Part shown: piece by piece, positions 26,998 through 34,896 of the stretch
Layout: every line of letters starts with the position of its first letter
Numbering within the stretch: position 1 is the first letter of the stretch
From: Pseudomonadales bacterium
Lineage (GTDB): Bacteria > Pseudomonadota > Gammaproteobacteria > Pseudomonadales > UBA7239
NCBI GenBank assembly: GCA_028280345.1
Contig: JANQLY010000014.1
Coordinates: 149,222-213,221, forward strand
Direction: 5' to 3'
Length of the DNA: 64,000 nucleotides
Translations under genes and position numbers: made by a program
The notes under the pieces: generated by a model
What the model was told of the DNA's origin: nothing
Databases searched by the model: none
The model's input: only the letters and a program-made list of their open reading frames with translations

Positions 26998-28062
26998 TCA
27001 GGCGGTGGCGTCGTAGAAGTATTGCTTGCTCTCTTCTTGCCTGATTTGCTCCTGCAACTGCTCTTCCTGCTCGGCATCAGTATCAGTAACCTGTACCTGT
27101 TCAGGCTGAATACCCAGTTTGTCAAACAGTTGCATATCCTTGTTCGCTGCCGGGTTCGGCGTGGTGAGCAATTTTTCACCGTAGAAAATTGAATTGGCAC
27201 CGGCAAAAAATGCCAGCGCCTGCATTTGTTCGTTCATTTCTTCACGACCTGCGGAAAGGCGCACATGGGATTGCGGCATAAGAATACGCGCTACTGCAAT
27301 GGTACGAATAAATTCAAACGGGTCGAGCTCTGTCTCTTCTTCCAGTGGCGTGCCAGCGACTTTAACCAGCATATTGATCGGCACCGATTCCGGTTGCTGC
27401 TCCATATTCGCAAGCTGCTGTAACAACCCGGCACGGTCATCAGCTGTTTCCCCCATACCGACGATACCGCCACAGCACACTTTAATACCTGCTTCACGCA
27501 CGTTGGCCAGTGTATCGAGCCGCTCTTCGTAGGTACGCGTAGTAATAATGTCACCATAGAATTCCGGTGATGTATCGAGGTTGTGGTTATAGTAGTCGAG
27601 GCCGGCATCGGCGAGTTGGCGGGATTGTTCCGACGTTAGCATGCCAAGGGTCATGCAACTCTCGAGGCCAAGCGCTTTGACACCTTTCACCATTTCAAGC
27701 ACATAGGGCATATCGCGTGTGTGCGGTTCACGCCAGGCAGCGCCCATACAAAAACGGCTTGCGCCACTCTCTTTTGCAAGCTTTGCCTCCTCAAGTACCT
27801 TTTCCACTTCCATGAGTTTTTCTTTTTCCAACTCGGTATTGTAGTGACCGGACTGGGGGCAGTATTTGCAGTCTTCGGGGCAGGCGCCGGTCTTGATCGA
27901 TAGCAGCGTGCTCACCTGCACTTCATTCGGATTGAAATGCTGGCGGTGAACCGTCTGAGCCTGAAACAACAAATCATTAAACGGTAGCGCAAATAACGCG
28001 AGGATTTCAGCGCGGCTCCAGTCATTGCGAGGGCTGGCAGACAGTACAGTCAAATCATTCAT
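26998..28062 (-). CDS. bioB: Biotin synthase
   Basis: A 354-residue radical S-adenosylmethionine enzyme with the cluster motif CPEDCKYC (C61, C65, C68) and the BioB stretches [31 protein letters not shown] and [12 protein letters not shown]. It inserts sulfur into dethiobiotin using a [4Fe-4S] and a sacrificial [2Fe-2S] cluster. The last 30 residues form an acidic Gln/Glu-rich tail ([20 protein letters not shown]), a little longer than in the E. coli enzyme. ATG 28062 is preferred to the in-frame TTG at 28068. It is first in the operon; an inverted repeat at 28120 lies upstream and comF is divergent. Confidence 0.96.
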   Translation of the reverse strand: MNDLTVLSASPRNDWSRAEILALFALPFNDLLFQAQTVHRQHFNPNEVQVSTLLSIKTGACPEDCKYCPQSGHYNTELEKEKLMEVEKVLEEAKLAKESGASRFCMGAAWREPHTRDMPYVLEMVKGVKALGLESCMTLGMLTSEQSRQLADAGLDYYNHNLDTSPEFYGDIITTRTYEERLDTLANVREAGIKVCCGGIVGMGETADDRAGLLQQLANMEQQPESVPINMLVKVAGTPLEEETELDPFEFIRTIAVARILMPQSHVRLSAGREEMNEQMQALAFFAGANSIFYGEKLLTTPNPAANKDMQLFDKLGIQPEQVQVTDTDAEQEEQLQEQIRQEESKQYFYDATA

Positions 28063-28119
28063 GGTCAACGGATATCTCGTCTTTTCGTATTGTTAGGAAG
28101 TTTCCCGGGGCCGCTATAA

Positions 28120-28146
28120 AGTTACAGAATCATTATTTCTGTAACT
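28120..28146. promoter_or_regulatory. Inverted repeat upstream of bioB, candidate operator
   Basis: Perfect 10-base arms AGTTACAGAA and TTCTGTAACT separated by 7 bases, 58 bases before the bioB start and 143 bases before comF. It is placed as an operator for the bio operon would be. It does not match the BirA operator consensus (TTGTNAACC with long spacing) well, so the binding protein is unknown. Confidence 0.5.
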
Positions 28147-28289
28147 CGCCTTGTAACATTGCCTCTGCAACATTGCTTCTACAACCGATGGGCTTTAGCA
28201 TAGTCGATATTATTCAATATGCATGGGCTGCCTAGTTTAGACACCAGCGCCTGGCTGTCAACCTGAAATGGACTTCAAGGTTTACAAAG

Positions 28290-29069
28290 ATGGATACATT
28301 CAAACCCCGACCTGCAGCTTTCAACCACCTTAAGCGGAATTTAACCACTTTTTTACCAGGGTTTTGCCAGCTATGCGGCACCACTTGCCCCCACCCGGGA
28401 GGCAGCCGCCAATTACCACATGACCTCTGCGATAGCTGCTACCAAACATTGCCATGGATAGACTGCGCCTGCCATTGCTGCGGCCTACCGCTGCCACCAG
28501 GCAGTAGCACCTCTCTCTGCGGCCAGTGCCTCAAGCACCCTCCTGCTTTCAACCTCACGATTGCGCCACTACGGTATACCGCGCCACTGAGTCGGCTAAT
28601 TACAGACTTCAAATACCGCGGCAAACTTCCCTCGGGTCAGTTGCTTGGTGAACTACTGGCCAACGAAGTCAGTGATTACTATTTATTTGAGCCAGACCTG
28701 CTGATACCGGAGATGATTATCCCTGTACCATTGCACTGGCAACGCTTCTGGCGGCGCGGTTTTAATCAGGCACAGGAACTTGCTCGCCAAATCAGCAAAC
28801 GCCTCGATATTCCCTGTAACCATCGTGCGCTCAAACGCCAGTTGCATACTCCCATGCAACAAAGCCTTGATCGACAACAGCGCCAGCGCAATTTGCGTAA
28901 AGCGTTTGTGGTTACTGCTCCCACCATTATCAAACAGCGGCGCATCGCGCTATTGGACGACGTGGTAACCACCACAGCAACCGCACGGGAAATCAGTAAT
29001 CTACTGCTTGCCAATGGCGCACAGGAAGTCCACATCTGGGCGCTCGCTCGCACCGCAGCCGATGATTAA
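28290..29069 (+). CDS. comF: ComF family phosphoribosyltransferase-like protein
   Basis: A 259-residue protein. The N-terminal part has the double zinc ribbon (CQLCGTTCPHP, CDSCYQTLPWIDCACHCCGLPLP, CGQC); the C-terminal part is a type I phosphoribosyltransferase fold (VPLHWQRFWRRGFNQAQELARQ, and the pyrophosphate-binding motif IALLDDVVTTTATA). ComF/GntX proteins take part in DNA uptake in transformable bacteria and in use of external DNA in E. coli. The gene is divergent from bioB, an arrangement common in gammaproteobacteria, and monocistronic. Confidence 0.92.
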   Translation: MDTFKPRPAAFNHLKRNLTTFLPGFCQLCGTTCPHPGGSRQLPHDLCDSCYQTLPWIDCACHCCGLPLPPGSSTSLCGQCLKHPPAFNLTIAPLRYTAPLSRLITDFKYRGKLPSGQLLGELLANEVSDYYLFEPDLLIPEMIIPVPLHWQRFWRRGFNQAQELARQISKRLDIPCNHRALKRQLHTPMQQSLDRQQRQRNLRKAFVVTAPTIIKQRRIALLDDVVTTTATAREISNLLLANGAQEVHIWALARTAADD

Positions 29070-29312
29070 ACACAACAAACTGGTCGGGGGAAAGTGCTGC
29101 CCACTACAACCGGGCCAGGTACGGGCAGACTTTCTTACGGGACTACTACCTTAGGGACTACTACTTTGTGAAGTTATTGATAGAACTTCTTGAGGGGACA
29201 TCCTTCCGGCAGGGTTAATACTCAACACCCCACCGGCAATAACAGCTTGCTTGCGACTGTGTAACTGCCAAACCGAATATCAATGCACAGTGCAAGGGTT
29301 TATCCAGGCATA

Positions 29313-29513
29313 TTAGCCAACACTGGATAATAGAGCTCTTTCTGCAGCTTTTTCCTGCTGGATTCGGTTATAGATTTCTTCACGGTGAACAGAAACTTCA
29401 GCGGGAGCTTCGATACCAAGGCGTACCTGGTTACCACGAACGCCAAGGACAGCTATTTGTACATCATCGCCAATCAGGATTTTTTCACCAATTCTTCGAG
29501 TCAGAATTAACAT
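29313..29513 (-). CDS. csrA: Carbon storage regulator CsrA/RsmA
   Basis: A 66-residue RNA-binding protein, started at [10 protein letters not shown] (ATG 29513), preceded by a strong AGGAGGG ribosome site. The sequence is classic Csr[43 protein letters not shown]. As a dimer it binds GGA loops in mRNA leaders and blocks translation of carbon storage, motility and biofilm genes. Its own leader holds GGA triplets at 29525-29527, 29537-29539 and 29639-29641, the first within the ribosome site, which would suit self-control. It is monocistronic here, without the lysC gene often found upstream. Confidence 0.96.
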   Translation of the reverse strand: MLILTRRIGEKILIGDDVQIAVLGVRGNQVRLGIEAPAEVSVHREEIYNRIQQEKAAERALLSSVG

Positions 29514-29756
29514 AATTGTTACCCTCCTATGTGTTTTCCTCATACCTGGAATTTTGATAAATGAGAAAGTCCCAAAATACATCAGGGACTTTCTCATCAA
29601 CACAAGGAAGGAATCATACTTCTTAACAACCTGACGCCTCCTTGTCACCGACTACTTAACTGGCGATGGGCATTCTAGTTTGTTTGCCCAGGTTGAATAA
29701 GCTACTATCCGGAAAATCACTATTACACCAGATGAAGCAATGCTTATTTTTTGACA

Positions 29757-30671
29757 ATGCCACGTTTTGAAGGAATCAGAGAGTTTTTACAGGTAGTAGA
29801 ATCAGGCAGCTTTTCAAAGGCCGCAGAGAAGCTCGATTTATCCAATGCTCAAGTCAGTCGCCTGGTCAGTAAATTGGAAGACCATCTCGGGGTTACCCTG
29901 CTGTACCGTAGTACCCGCAAATTATCCCTTACCGACGAAGGGAAACAGTATTACGAACAGTGCCGTGAATCCTATGAAATTCTCGAGAGTGCCGAGAATC
30001 AAATCAGTAAAAAAGTTGTCGACCCTTCGGGCACACTGAAAATCAATCTCGCCGGTCATTTCCAGGAACTGTTTTTAATTCCCATGATGGTGGAATTTAT
30101 GAAACGCTACCCGAAGATTGATATCGACGTGTCGTTTACCGACCAGAATATCAACCTTATTGAAGAGGGCTATGACCTTTCGATCTGCCCCGGCGAATTG
30201 CAAGACTCGAGTAATATCGCACGCAAGATAGCCACGACTCGCCTTTGTATTTGTGCCAGCCCCGAATACCTCGAACAACGCGGCACCCCAAAAACGCTTT
30301 CCGACTTAAGCAAGCACAACTGCCTGGTGGGCAGTGACGGATACTGGACACTTTATGAAGACCAGTCCCCCAAACAATTAGCGGTATCCGGCAATCTGCG
30401 CTCGGGTAATGCCCACGCCATGCTCTCCGCCACATTACAAAGCGCAGGCCTTGCACATTTATCGGTAAGCGCCATTCTCCAGCACCTGGAAAGCGGCGCA
30501 TTAGTAGAAGTACTGCACGAATTTAACCAGGAAGGCGTACCGGTGTGGGCTGTTTATCCCACCCGGCAGCATAGCCCAGCTAAATTGCGCGTTTTTCTTG
30601 AGTTTCTTGAAGAGCAACTTGATGACAGTGTGCTCGACGAAGCCACACGCTTACACTTGATGGGACGCTAG
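29757..30671 (+). CDS. LysR-type transcriptional regulator
   Basis: A 304-residue regulator with the N-terminal winged helix-turn-helix of the LysR family (FLQVVESGSFSKAAEKLDLSNAQVSRLVSKLE) and a C-terminal periplasmic-binding-like sensor domain (LAGHFQELFLIPMMVEFMKRYPKIDIDVSF). It belongs to the large group of LysR proteins that respond to aromatic or electrophilic compounds, as far as the pattern goes; the effector is not known. No target operon adjoins: csrA is divergent and the following gene is convergent with a single base between them. No good ribosome site; an in-frame TTG lies at 29751. Confidence 0.9.
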   Translation: MPRFEGIREFLQVVESGSFSKAAEKLDLSNAQVSRLVSKLEDHLGVTLLYRSTRKLSLTDEGKQYYEQCRESYEILESAENQISKKVVDPSGTLKINLAGHFQELFLIPMMVEFMKRYPKIDIDVSFTDQNINLIEEGYDLSICPGELQDSSNIARKIATTRLCICASPEYLEQRGTPKTLSDLSKHNCLVGSDGYWTLYEDQSPKQLAVSGNLRSGNAHAMLSATLQSAGLAHLSVSAILQHLESGALVEVLHEFNQEGVPVWAVYPTRQHSPAKLRVFLEFLEEQLDDSVLDEATRLHLMGR

Positions 30672-30672
30672 T

Positions 30673-31071
30673 CTACTTTTTGCTATTTTTCGTTTTGCTT
30701 TGCGCTTTTGATTTTGTCTTTGCCTTCGCTTTTATCTTTCCTTTTGTCTTGGCAGCTCTGGTTTTCGCTTTTGTTTTGGCAGGCGTTTTTTCCGGTGAAC
30801 GCTTGATAGACAATCGATACTCAGTTTCAGCTTCTGCAATCACATCAGCCATCTGTACGTTAAGCTCGCGACAAATAACCTGCAAGGTTTCAATCGTCGG
30901 ATTACGCTTGCCATTCTCAAGCTCGGAAATATAACTGCGTTGCAAGTCTGTCGCGACAGCCAGATCAATCTGATTAAACCTTGGCGCTTTTGCCTTGCGC
31001 GTCTTCTTCAGGACACGACCAATTTCCTTATTAAGGGTGCTAATGCTCTTTGGGTCTGATTCATTCGACAT
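30673..31071 (-). CDS. XRE-family regulator with lysine-rich tail
   Basis: A 132-residue protein. Residues 15-80 are an XRE/Cro helix-turn-helix (IDLAVATDLQRSYISELENGKRNPTIETLQ), very like the controller proteins of restriction-modification systems. From about residue 90 to the end the protein is a low-complexity Lys/Ala/Thr tail (KTKAKTRAAKTKGKIKAKAK), of the histone H1/AlgP kind, which would bind DNA non-specifically. It is about half identical with the regulator at 31220. There is no ribosome site; an extended -10 box ends 6 bases before the ATG, so the mRNA is probably leaderless. A 16-base palindrome lies 33 bases upstream. Confidence 0.85.
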   Translation of the reverse strand: MSNESDPKSISTLNKEIGRVLKKTRKAKAPRFNQIDLAVATDLQRSYISELENGKRNPTIETLQVICRELNVQMADVIAEAETEYRLSIKRSPEKTPAKTKAKTRAAKTKGKIKAKAKTKSKAQSKTKNSKK

Positions 31072-31077
31072 GGCGGT

Positions 31078-31120
31078 ATATAACCATGATCGATCAGATA
31101 GCGAGTCTATTTAAATAGAC
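31078..31120 (-). promoter_or_regulatory. Promoter and palindromic operator of the first XRE gene
   Basis: An extended -10 element TGGTTATAT (31086-31078) ends 6 bases before the ATG at 31071, which places the transcript start on the A of the start codon. A perfect 16-base palindrome GTCTATTTAAATAGAC (31105-31120) lies 21 bases upstream of the -10 and touches the -35 region. The same set is found before the paralogue, with the same spacing. Confidence 0.65.
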
Positions 31121-31219
31121 AGATAAATAGCGATATAAACAATAAAACAGCATGTTATAAGACAGACAGTATTGTTGTTATTCAGATTGGCTTCTAAAAT
31201 TCTATTGTTATGCCCAGCA

Positions 31220-31516
31220 CTAATATTTATAGCCCTGGCGCAACTGGGCAACCTTCTCATTGTACATAGGTTTTGCCTGGCGAATAACATCATCGAGTTC
31301 GACATCCAGGGCCTGACAAATGATCACAAGGGTTTCGATGGTGGGATTTTCCTTGCCGTTTTCCAATGCAGAAAAATATGTGCGCGGCTTCCCAGTAGCC
31401 GCGGCCAGATCTTCCTGATTAACTTTTGGATTATGAGACTTGCGAATCTGACGCAGCACCTCACCAATTCCTTTGTTGAGCAACGTGACCAGTTCCGGAT
31501 GGGTTTCTTTTAACAT
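31220..31516 (-). CDS. XRE-family regulator, paralogue without tail
   Basis: A 98-residue regulator from ATG 31516, with helix-turn-helix NQEDLAAATGKPRTYFSALE followed by NGKENPTIETLVIICQALDV. Compared with the regulator at 30673 it shares the frame LNKxIGxVL, NQxDLAxAT, LENGKxNPTIETLxxIC, but lacks the Lys-rich tail. Size and motif again resemble controller proteins of restriction-modification systems, yet no methylase or endonuclease gene is in the window. No ribosome site; the extended -10 ends 6 bases before the ATG, so translation is probably leaderless. The two genes are 148 bases apart and surely arose by duplication with their promoters. Confidence 0.85.
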   Translation of the reverse strand: MLKETHPELVTLLNKGIGEVLRQIRKSHNPKVNQEDLAAATGKPRTYFSALENGKENPTIETLVIICQALDVELDDVIRQAKPMYNEKVAQLRQGYKY

Positions 31517-31522
31517 GGCCAC

Positions 31523-31565
31523 ATATAAGCATGTGACCAAAAGCAATAAGTCTATTTTATTAGAC
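31523..31565 (-). promoter_or_regulatory. Promoter and near-palindromic operator of the second XRE gene
   Basis: Extended -10 TGCTTATAT (31531-31523) ends 6 bases before the ATG at 31516. GTCTATTTTATTAGAC (31550-31565), with arms GTCTA and TAGAC, lies 33 bases before the ATG, exactly as the perfect palindrome does at the paralogue. The ATATAAnCATG stretch beside the -10 is also kept. Confidence 0.62.
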
Positions 31566-31756
31566 ATTCATAAATTCACTATTGATCTTTTATCGAAACC
31601 CACTGACATACTTTATGCACTGTGGTAAGTTACTCACCTGATTTAGTCTTACCGTTGTACTGTTAATAATGCAGCAAAAATGCTGTAAAGAAGTACCACG
31701 GGATCATGGACCAGGGAAAACAGTTAACAATTTCAGGGAAACAGGGAGTTGCAGCG

Positions 31757-33775
31757 ATGTCTTGTGTAAATTTTCTCAAGCTTCTTTTTATTATCGGTAT
31801 TCTGGGTATCAGCCTGTCTGGTTGTAGTTCATTCTGGCTTGGTAATGGCCAATCCGTCGTGCTCGAAGCCGAAGAGCGCGCTATTACTAACGTCAAGGTT
31901 AAGGAAACCTCACGCCCCGGGCGTCCTGATCCGGAACGCCTTGTATGTGCCGAACCGAGCCCCGATGTCAGCAAAGTAGTTAGCGATTCATTAGCCTTTG
32001 CCACAACCATCGCTGAACAAGGCGAAGTTTCATTAAGCCGCGACTCCGTTGAAGGTGTCGTACAACTTGCGGAGCGCACTACAACTATCCAACTACTGCG
32101 TGATCAAATGCACCGCGCCTGTGAAGCCTACTCCAACGGTGCCATTTCCGGCACCACTTATACAATGATTATGAGTAAAAACAACGACGCCATGGTTACC
32201 CTGATGCTCGGTGAAAACGCTGCCGGCGCGTTTGGCCGCAGTGGTGCTTCAGTGGCAGGCAAAGCTGCCAGTGAGGCCACGGCTAATTTCCAGGGCACCG
32301 CCATGACCTTCGAAAAGGCGATGCAACAACAAACCCAGGCTGAAGCCGAATTAATTGCGGCTCAGGAGACCCTCGAACTCGCTAAAACCAATGCCGCAGC
32401 CGCCGCAGAAGTTGCGGCTGCCGATGATGCCACCAAAGTTGACAAGGAAAAGGAAAAAGCTGCCAAAGAAACTCTGGATGCAGCACAGGCTAAATACAAT
32501 GCTGCCAAAGCCCTGCGCGATGAAGCCGTGAAAAATGCACTAACTAGCGCCAACATGGCCTTAAAAGCATCCGCTGAAATCACCGATGCCGAGGGTCACG
32601 GCGGTCTCGATCACAAACCGGATGCCGCTATTGCCAATACACTTGCGGACATTCAACGTGGCTATCTAAACCGCAGCACCACTTCCGATTTTGTCGCCAC
32701 CTGTTTAGTTGAAATGGGACAAAACTTTGTTCCTTATACAGTGGACGAGAACGGAAACGAATTATTCCCTGGCGGCATATCAGCCGAAGCTTACTTTTTT
32801 GAATTATATTTGCATGGCGCTATACAAGAAAAAGAAGGGCCCTATGCAACCCATATCTCTCAGGAACACGAAAAGCTTAACAGAGTGGGTACGGGGGATA
32901 CGAATTTTGAGCGCTACCAATCTATTCTTAATGCGGAAAGACAAACCTGGTTAAGCGAGTTTTGCTGGAATAACCTGTCGGAAATTATTGCTCTGGAGCA
33001 ACAGAACCATTTTGCGCTGGATCAGCAGGAACTGACCTTGCGCAATAACCAACTGATTGTCAGAGCGTCAGAAGCATTAAGTCAGCAAACCTCTGCCACC
33101 CAGAAAGCGCTGGAGAGCTGTGGCAAGCTTGAGGGTGCTGAGCGCAAGGTATGCCTCAATACCGTTGCCACCTCGGTAGGCAGTAAAACCCTCGCCCCGC
33201 TTCCCTCCATAGCAGCAGACGGTTTTGAAATTGACAAGCTGTTTTTGCCACAACCAGTACTGAAAAAACTGGACGACTATGCCAAACAACTTTCGACACT
33301 GCTTGAGGAAACAGAGGGCATAACATTGCGTGCCCCCAAAGACAGCGTAGACGAAAATGATGCTGTCAAGAAACAGCTACTGGAAACTGCAAAAAAAGAA
33401 CATGAGAAGCTAAATGCTGCTGCGAAAAAACTAACACGCAATAATGAGTCTTATACCAATGCCGCCAGCTTTATTGTTAATACCAAAGGTCTCGACAGTA
33501 ATAACAAACCCAATGATGGCCCTCAGGATCTGGTGGATCAGGTAAACAGCCTCGTTTCTGAGCTGGTGATCCAACTCAACCTCCCCGACAAGGATCAGGC
33601 CAAAATAACGTCTATCAAGTATCAGATTATGTCCAATCAGGCTCTCGCCAAAGCTATGGTCGAGCAGATAGAAGAGCAGCAAACGAACCTTGAATCACTG
33701 GAGCAACAGGCAACCGACTTCAAGAAAGACGCTGCGAGTTATCACAAAGCTTATAACGACGTTTTGAAAAATTAA
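31757..33775 (+). CDS. Large lipoprotein with Ala-rich coiled coil
   Basis: A 672-residue protein from ATG 31757 (AGGGAG 8 bases before it). Signal peptide with lipobox SLSGC (C23), so it is membrane-anchored, probably in the outer membrane. Residues 30-190 form a mixed domain with two cysteines (VCAEPS, HRACEAYSNG); 195-280 is an Ala/Glu/Lys coiled coil (AAQETLELAKTNAAAAAEVA); 300-440 a second globular part with Cys residues (ATCLVEMGQNF, EFCWNNL); and the C-terminal 200 residues are again helical with coiled-coil stretches. I do not recognise the family. It stands alone, convergent with the gene at 33815. Confidence 0.75.
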   Translation: MSCVNFLKLLFIIGILGISLSGCSSFWLGNGQSVVLEAEERAITNVKVKETSRPGRPDPERLVCAEPSPDVSKVVSDSLAFATTIAEQGEVSLSRDSVEGVVQLAERTTTIQLLRDQMHRACEAYSNGAISGTTYTMIMSKNNDAMVTLMLGENAAGAFGRSGASVAGKAASEATANFQGTAMTFEKAMQQQTQAEAELIAAQETLELAKTNAAAAAEVAAADDATKVDKEKEKAAKETLDAAQAKYNAAKALRDEAVKNALTSANMALKASAEITDAEGHGGLDHKPDAAIANTLADIQRGYLNRSTTSDFVATCLVEMGQNFVPYTVDENGNELFPGGISAEAYFFELYLHGAIQEKEGPYATHISQEHEKLNRVGTGDTNFERYQSILNAERQTWLSEFCWNNLSEIIALEQQNHFALDQQELTLRNNQLIVRASEALSQQTSATQKALESCGKLEGAERKVCLNTVATSVGSKTLAPLPSIAADGFEIDKLFLPQPVLKKLDDYAKQLSTLLEETEGITLRAPKDSVDENDAVKKQLLETAKKEHEKLNAAAKKLTRNNESYTNAASFIVNTKGLDSNNKPNDGPQDLVDQVNSLVSELVIQLNLPDKDQAKITSIKYQIMSNQALAKAMVEQIEEQQTNLESLEQQATDFKKDAASYHKAYNDVLKN

Positions 33776-33786
33776 TTAATGCTACA

Positions 33787-33827
33787 GAACTGCCATTAAC
33801 ACAATCACAGAGTATTAATGGCAGTTC
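33787..33827. terminator. Inverted repeat at a convergent gene junction
   Basis: Perfect 13-base arms GAACTGCCATTAA (33787-33799) and TTAATGGCAGTTC (33815-33827) with a 15-base loop. It lies 12 bases after the lipoprotein stop, and its right arm contains the stop of the converging gene. There is no T run, so it may work as a stop or as mRNA end protection for both transcripts. Confidence 0.55.
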
Positions 33828-34213
33828 AACTCCAGGTTACGATGGCACCGCTGCAGAAACCTTTCCTGCTGGTCAGCATCAGCAAACTCAAGCACTAAAC
33901 CCATATTTGATTTACCACAGGCATGGGCCATCGTTTGTATCGATTGTATTGTTGCGTCGATTTCCTCGCAGCGGATAGTCATACCTGCTTCAACTATACC
34001 TTGCAGTACCTCGCATTCGAGTAACGGCAAGCTGTAACGCGTAAGCGGAAAAAGGTTTCTTACCCGAATACGCGCCACAGAATCTGTATGTTGCACTAAC
34101 ATCCCACTACTATAAACGAATTTACACAGCGGAATGGACTGGTTGCAGGTATTTGATTGTAGATATTTGCTTAATAGGAACTCAGTAGCATTTTCTGCTG
34201 GCGCACCATCCAC
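33815..34213 (-). CDS. Small protein of unknown function, overlaps the PilP-like gene
   Basis: A 132-residue frame that overlaps the end of the PilP-like gene by 43 bases, so the real start may be later; no ATG with a ribosome site is seen and a non-standard start is possible. The well-formed part is residues 30-130 with a beta-rich pattern (RIRVRNLFPLTRYSLPLLEC, then VLQGIVEAGMTIRCEEI) that recalls the second, barrel domain of translation GTPases, followed by a helical end (FADADQQERFLQRC). That likeness is weak. The gene probably shares a transcript with the PilP-like gene. Confidence 0.55.
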   Translation of the reverse strand: MDGAPAENATEFLLSKYLQSNTCNQSIPLCKFVYSSGMLVQHTDSVARIRVRNLFPLTRYSLPLLECEVLQGIVEAGMTIRCEEIDATIQSIQTMAHACGKSNMGLVLEFADADQQERFLQRCHRNLELNCH

Positions 34214-34734
34214 AAATTATCATCAACAGCAACCAGCTCTCGCAACACCAGATACCCTGAGGTAATTTCTGTTACCAGACCATGGTGACGCCCCATATAT
34301 TCACCCACCGCGACTTTAATAACTACACCATCGGGATTTTTGACCAGCGCATAGGGCACACTCTGATCTGCCCTGGCTAGAGAGCCGACCATATTGAGTT
34401 CCGATAACGCGTAAGACTCCAGCATTTGTAGTGCTCTGCCTTCTATAGGTTTTTTACTGCAATCTGCCCCCGCCTCGCACTGTCCAATCAGTGGTGTCAC
34501 CGCCGAAATTGTCGGCAGCAGAAACGGACTGCGATGATCCGCAGCACTGTAGATAAACCGAGGTTGTGATTGCAGTACCGGTGCAGACTCTATCTGTCCA
34601 GCAGGCTGCTGTTTGGTTTCCTTGATATAGGTTCTGAGGTCGTGACTATTTGCATAAGCAGATGAAATGCATAACACATTAAGAGTCCATATAAATACAA
34701 AAATAAAAAAAGATCGGTTAGCTGGTTTTATCAT
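34171..34734 (-). CDS. Orphan PilP-like periplasmic protein
   Basis: A 187-residue protein from ATG 34734 (AAGGGG 7 bases before it; an ATG at 34740 is in frame). Signal peptide ending SSAYA. The mature part follows the PilP plan: a linker (DLRTYIKETKQQPAGQIESA), a PF segment (SAADHRSPFLLP), then the beta domain LESYALSELNMVGSLARADQ, ALVKNPDGVVIKVAVGEYMG and HHGLVTEI. PilP links the inner-membrane PilN-PilO pair to the PilQ secretin in type IV pili. Unlike true PilP it has no lipobox Cys, and no pilM, N, O or Q is adjacent, so it is an orphan or a paralogue with a new partner. Confidence 0.75.
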   Translation of the reverse strand: MIKPANRSFFIFVFIWTLNVLCISSAYANSHDLRTYIKETKQQPAGQIESAPVLQSQPRFIYSAADHRSPFLLPTISAVTPLIGQCEAGADCSKKPIEGRALQMLESYALSELNMVGSLARADQSVPYALVKNPDGVVIKVAVGEYMGRHHGLVTEITSGYLVLRELVAVDDNLWMVRQQKMLLSSY

Positions 34735-34896
34735 TATCATTCCCCTTCTACGTTAAGTAACAAACAGAATAGCGTGAGCAACGATTGTGAAACCAGTTAT
34801 TACTTAGCTGGTTTTACCATAAACTATGTTATGTTTATTCGAGAAAGAAATTTAAGAAACACAAATTATCTGAAACTATTATTTAATAACACAACC

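Noticed and set aside
29139..29164. Direct repeat GGGACTACTAC twice between comF and csrA
   Set aside because: Only 11 bases with a 4-base gap; no gene, palindrome or known site attaches to it.
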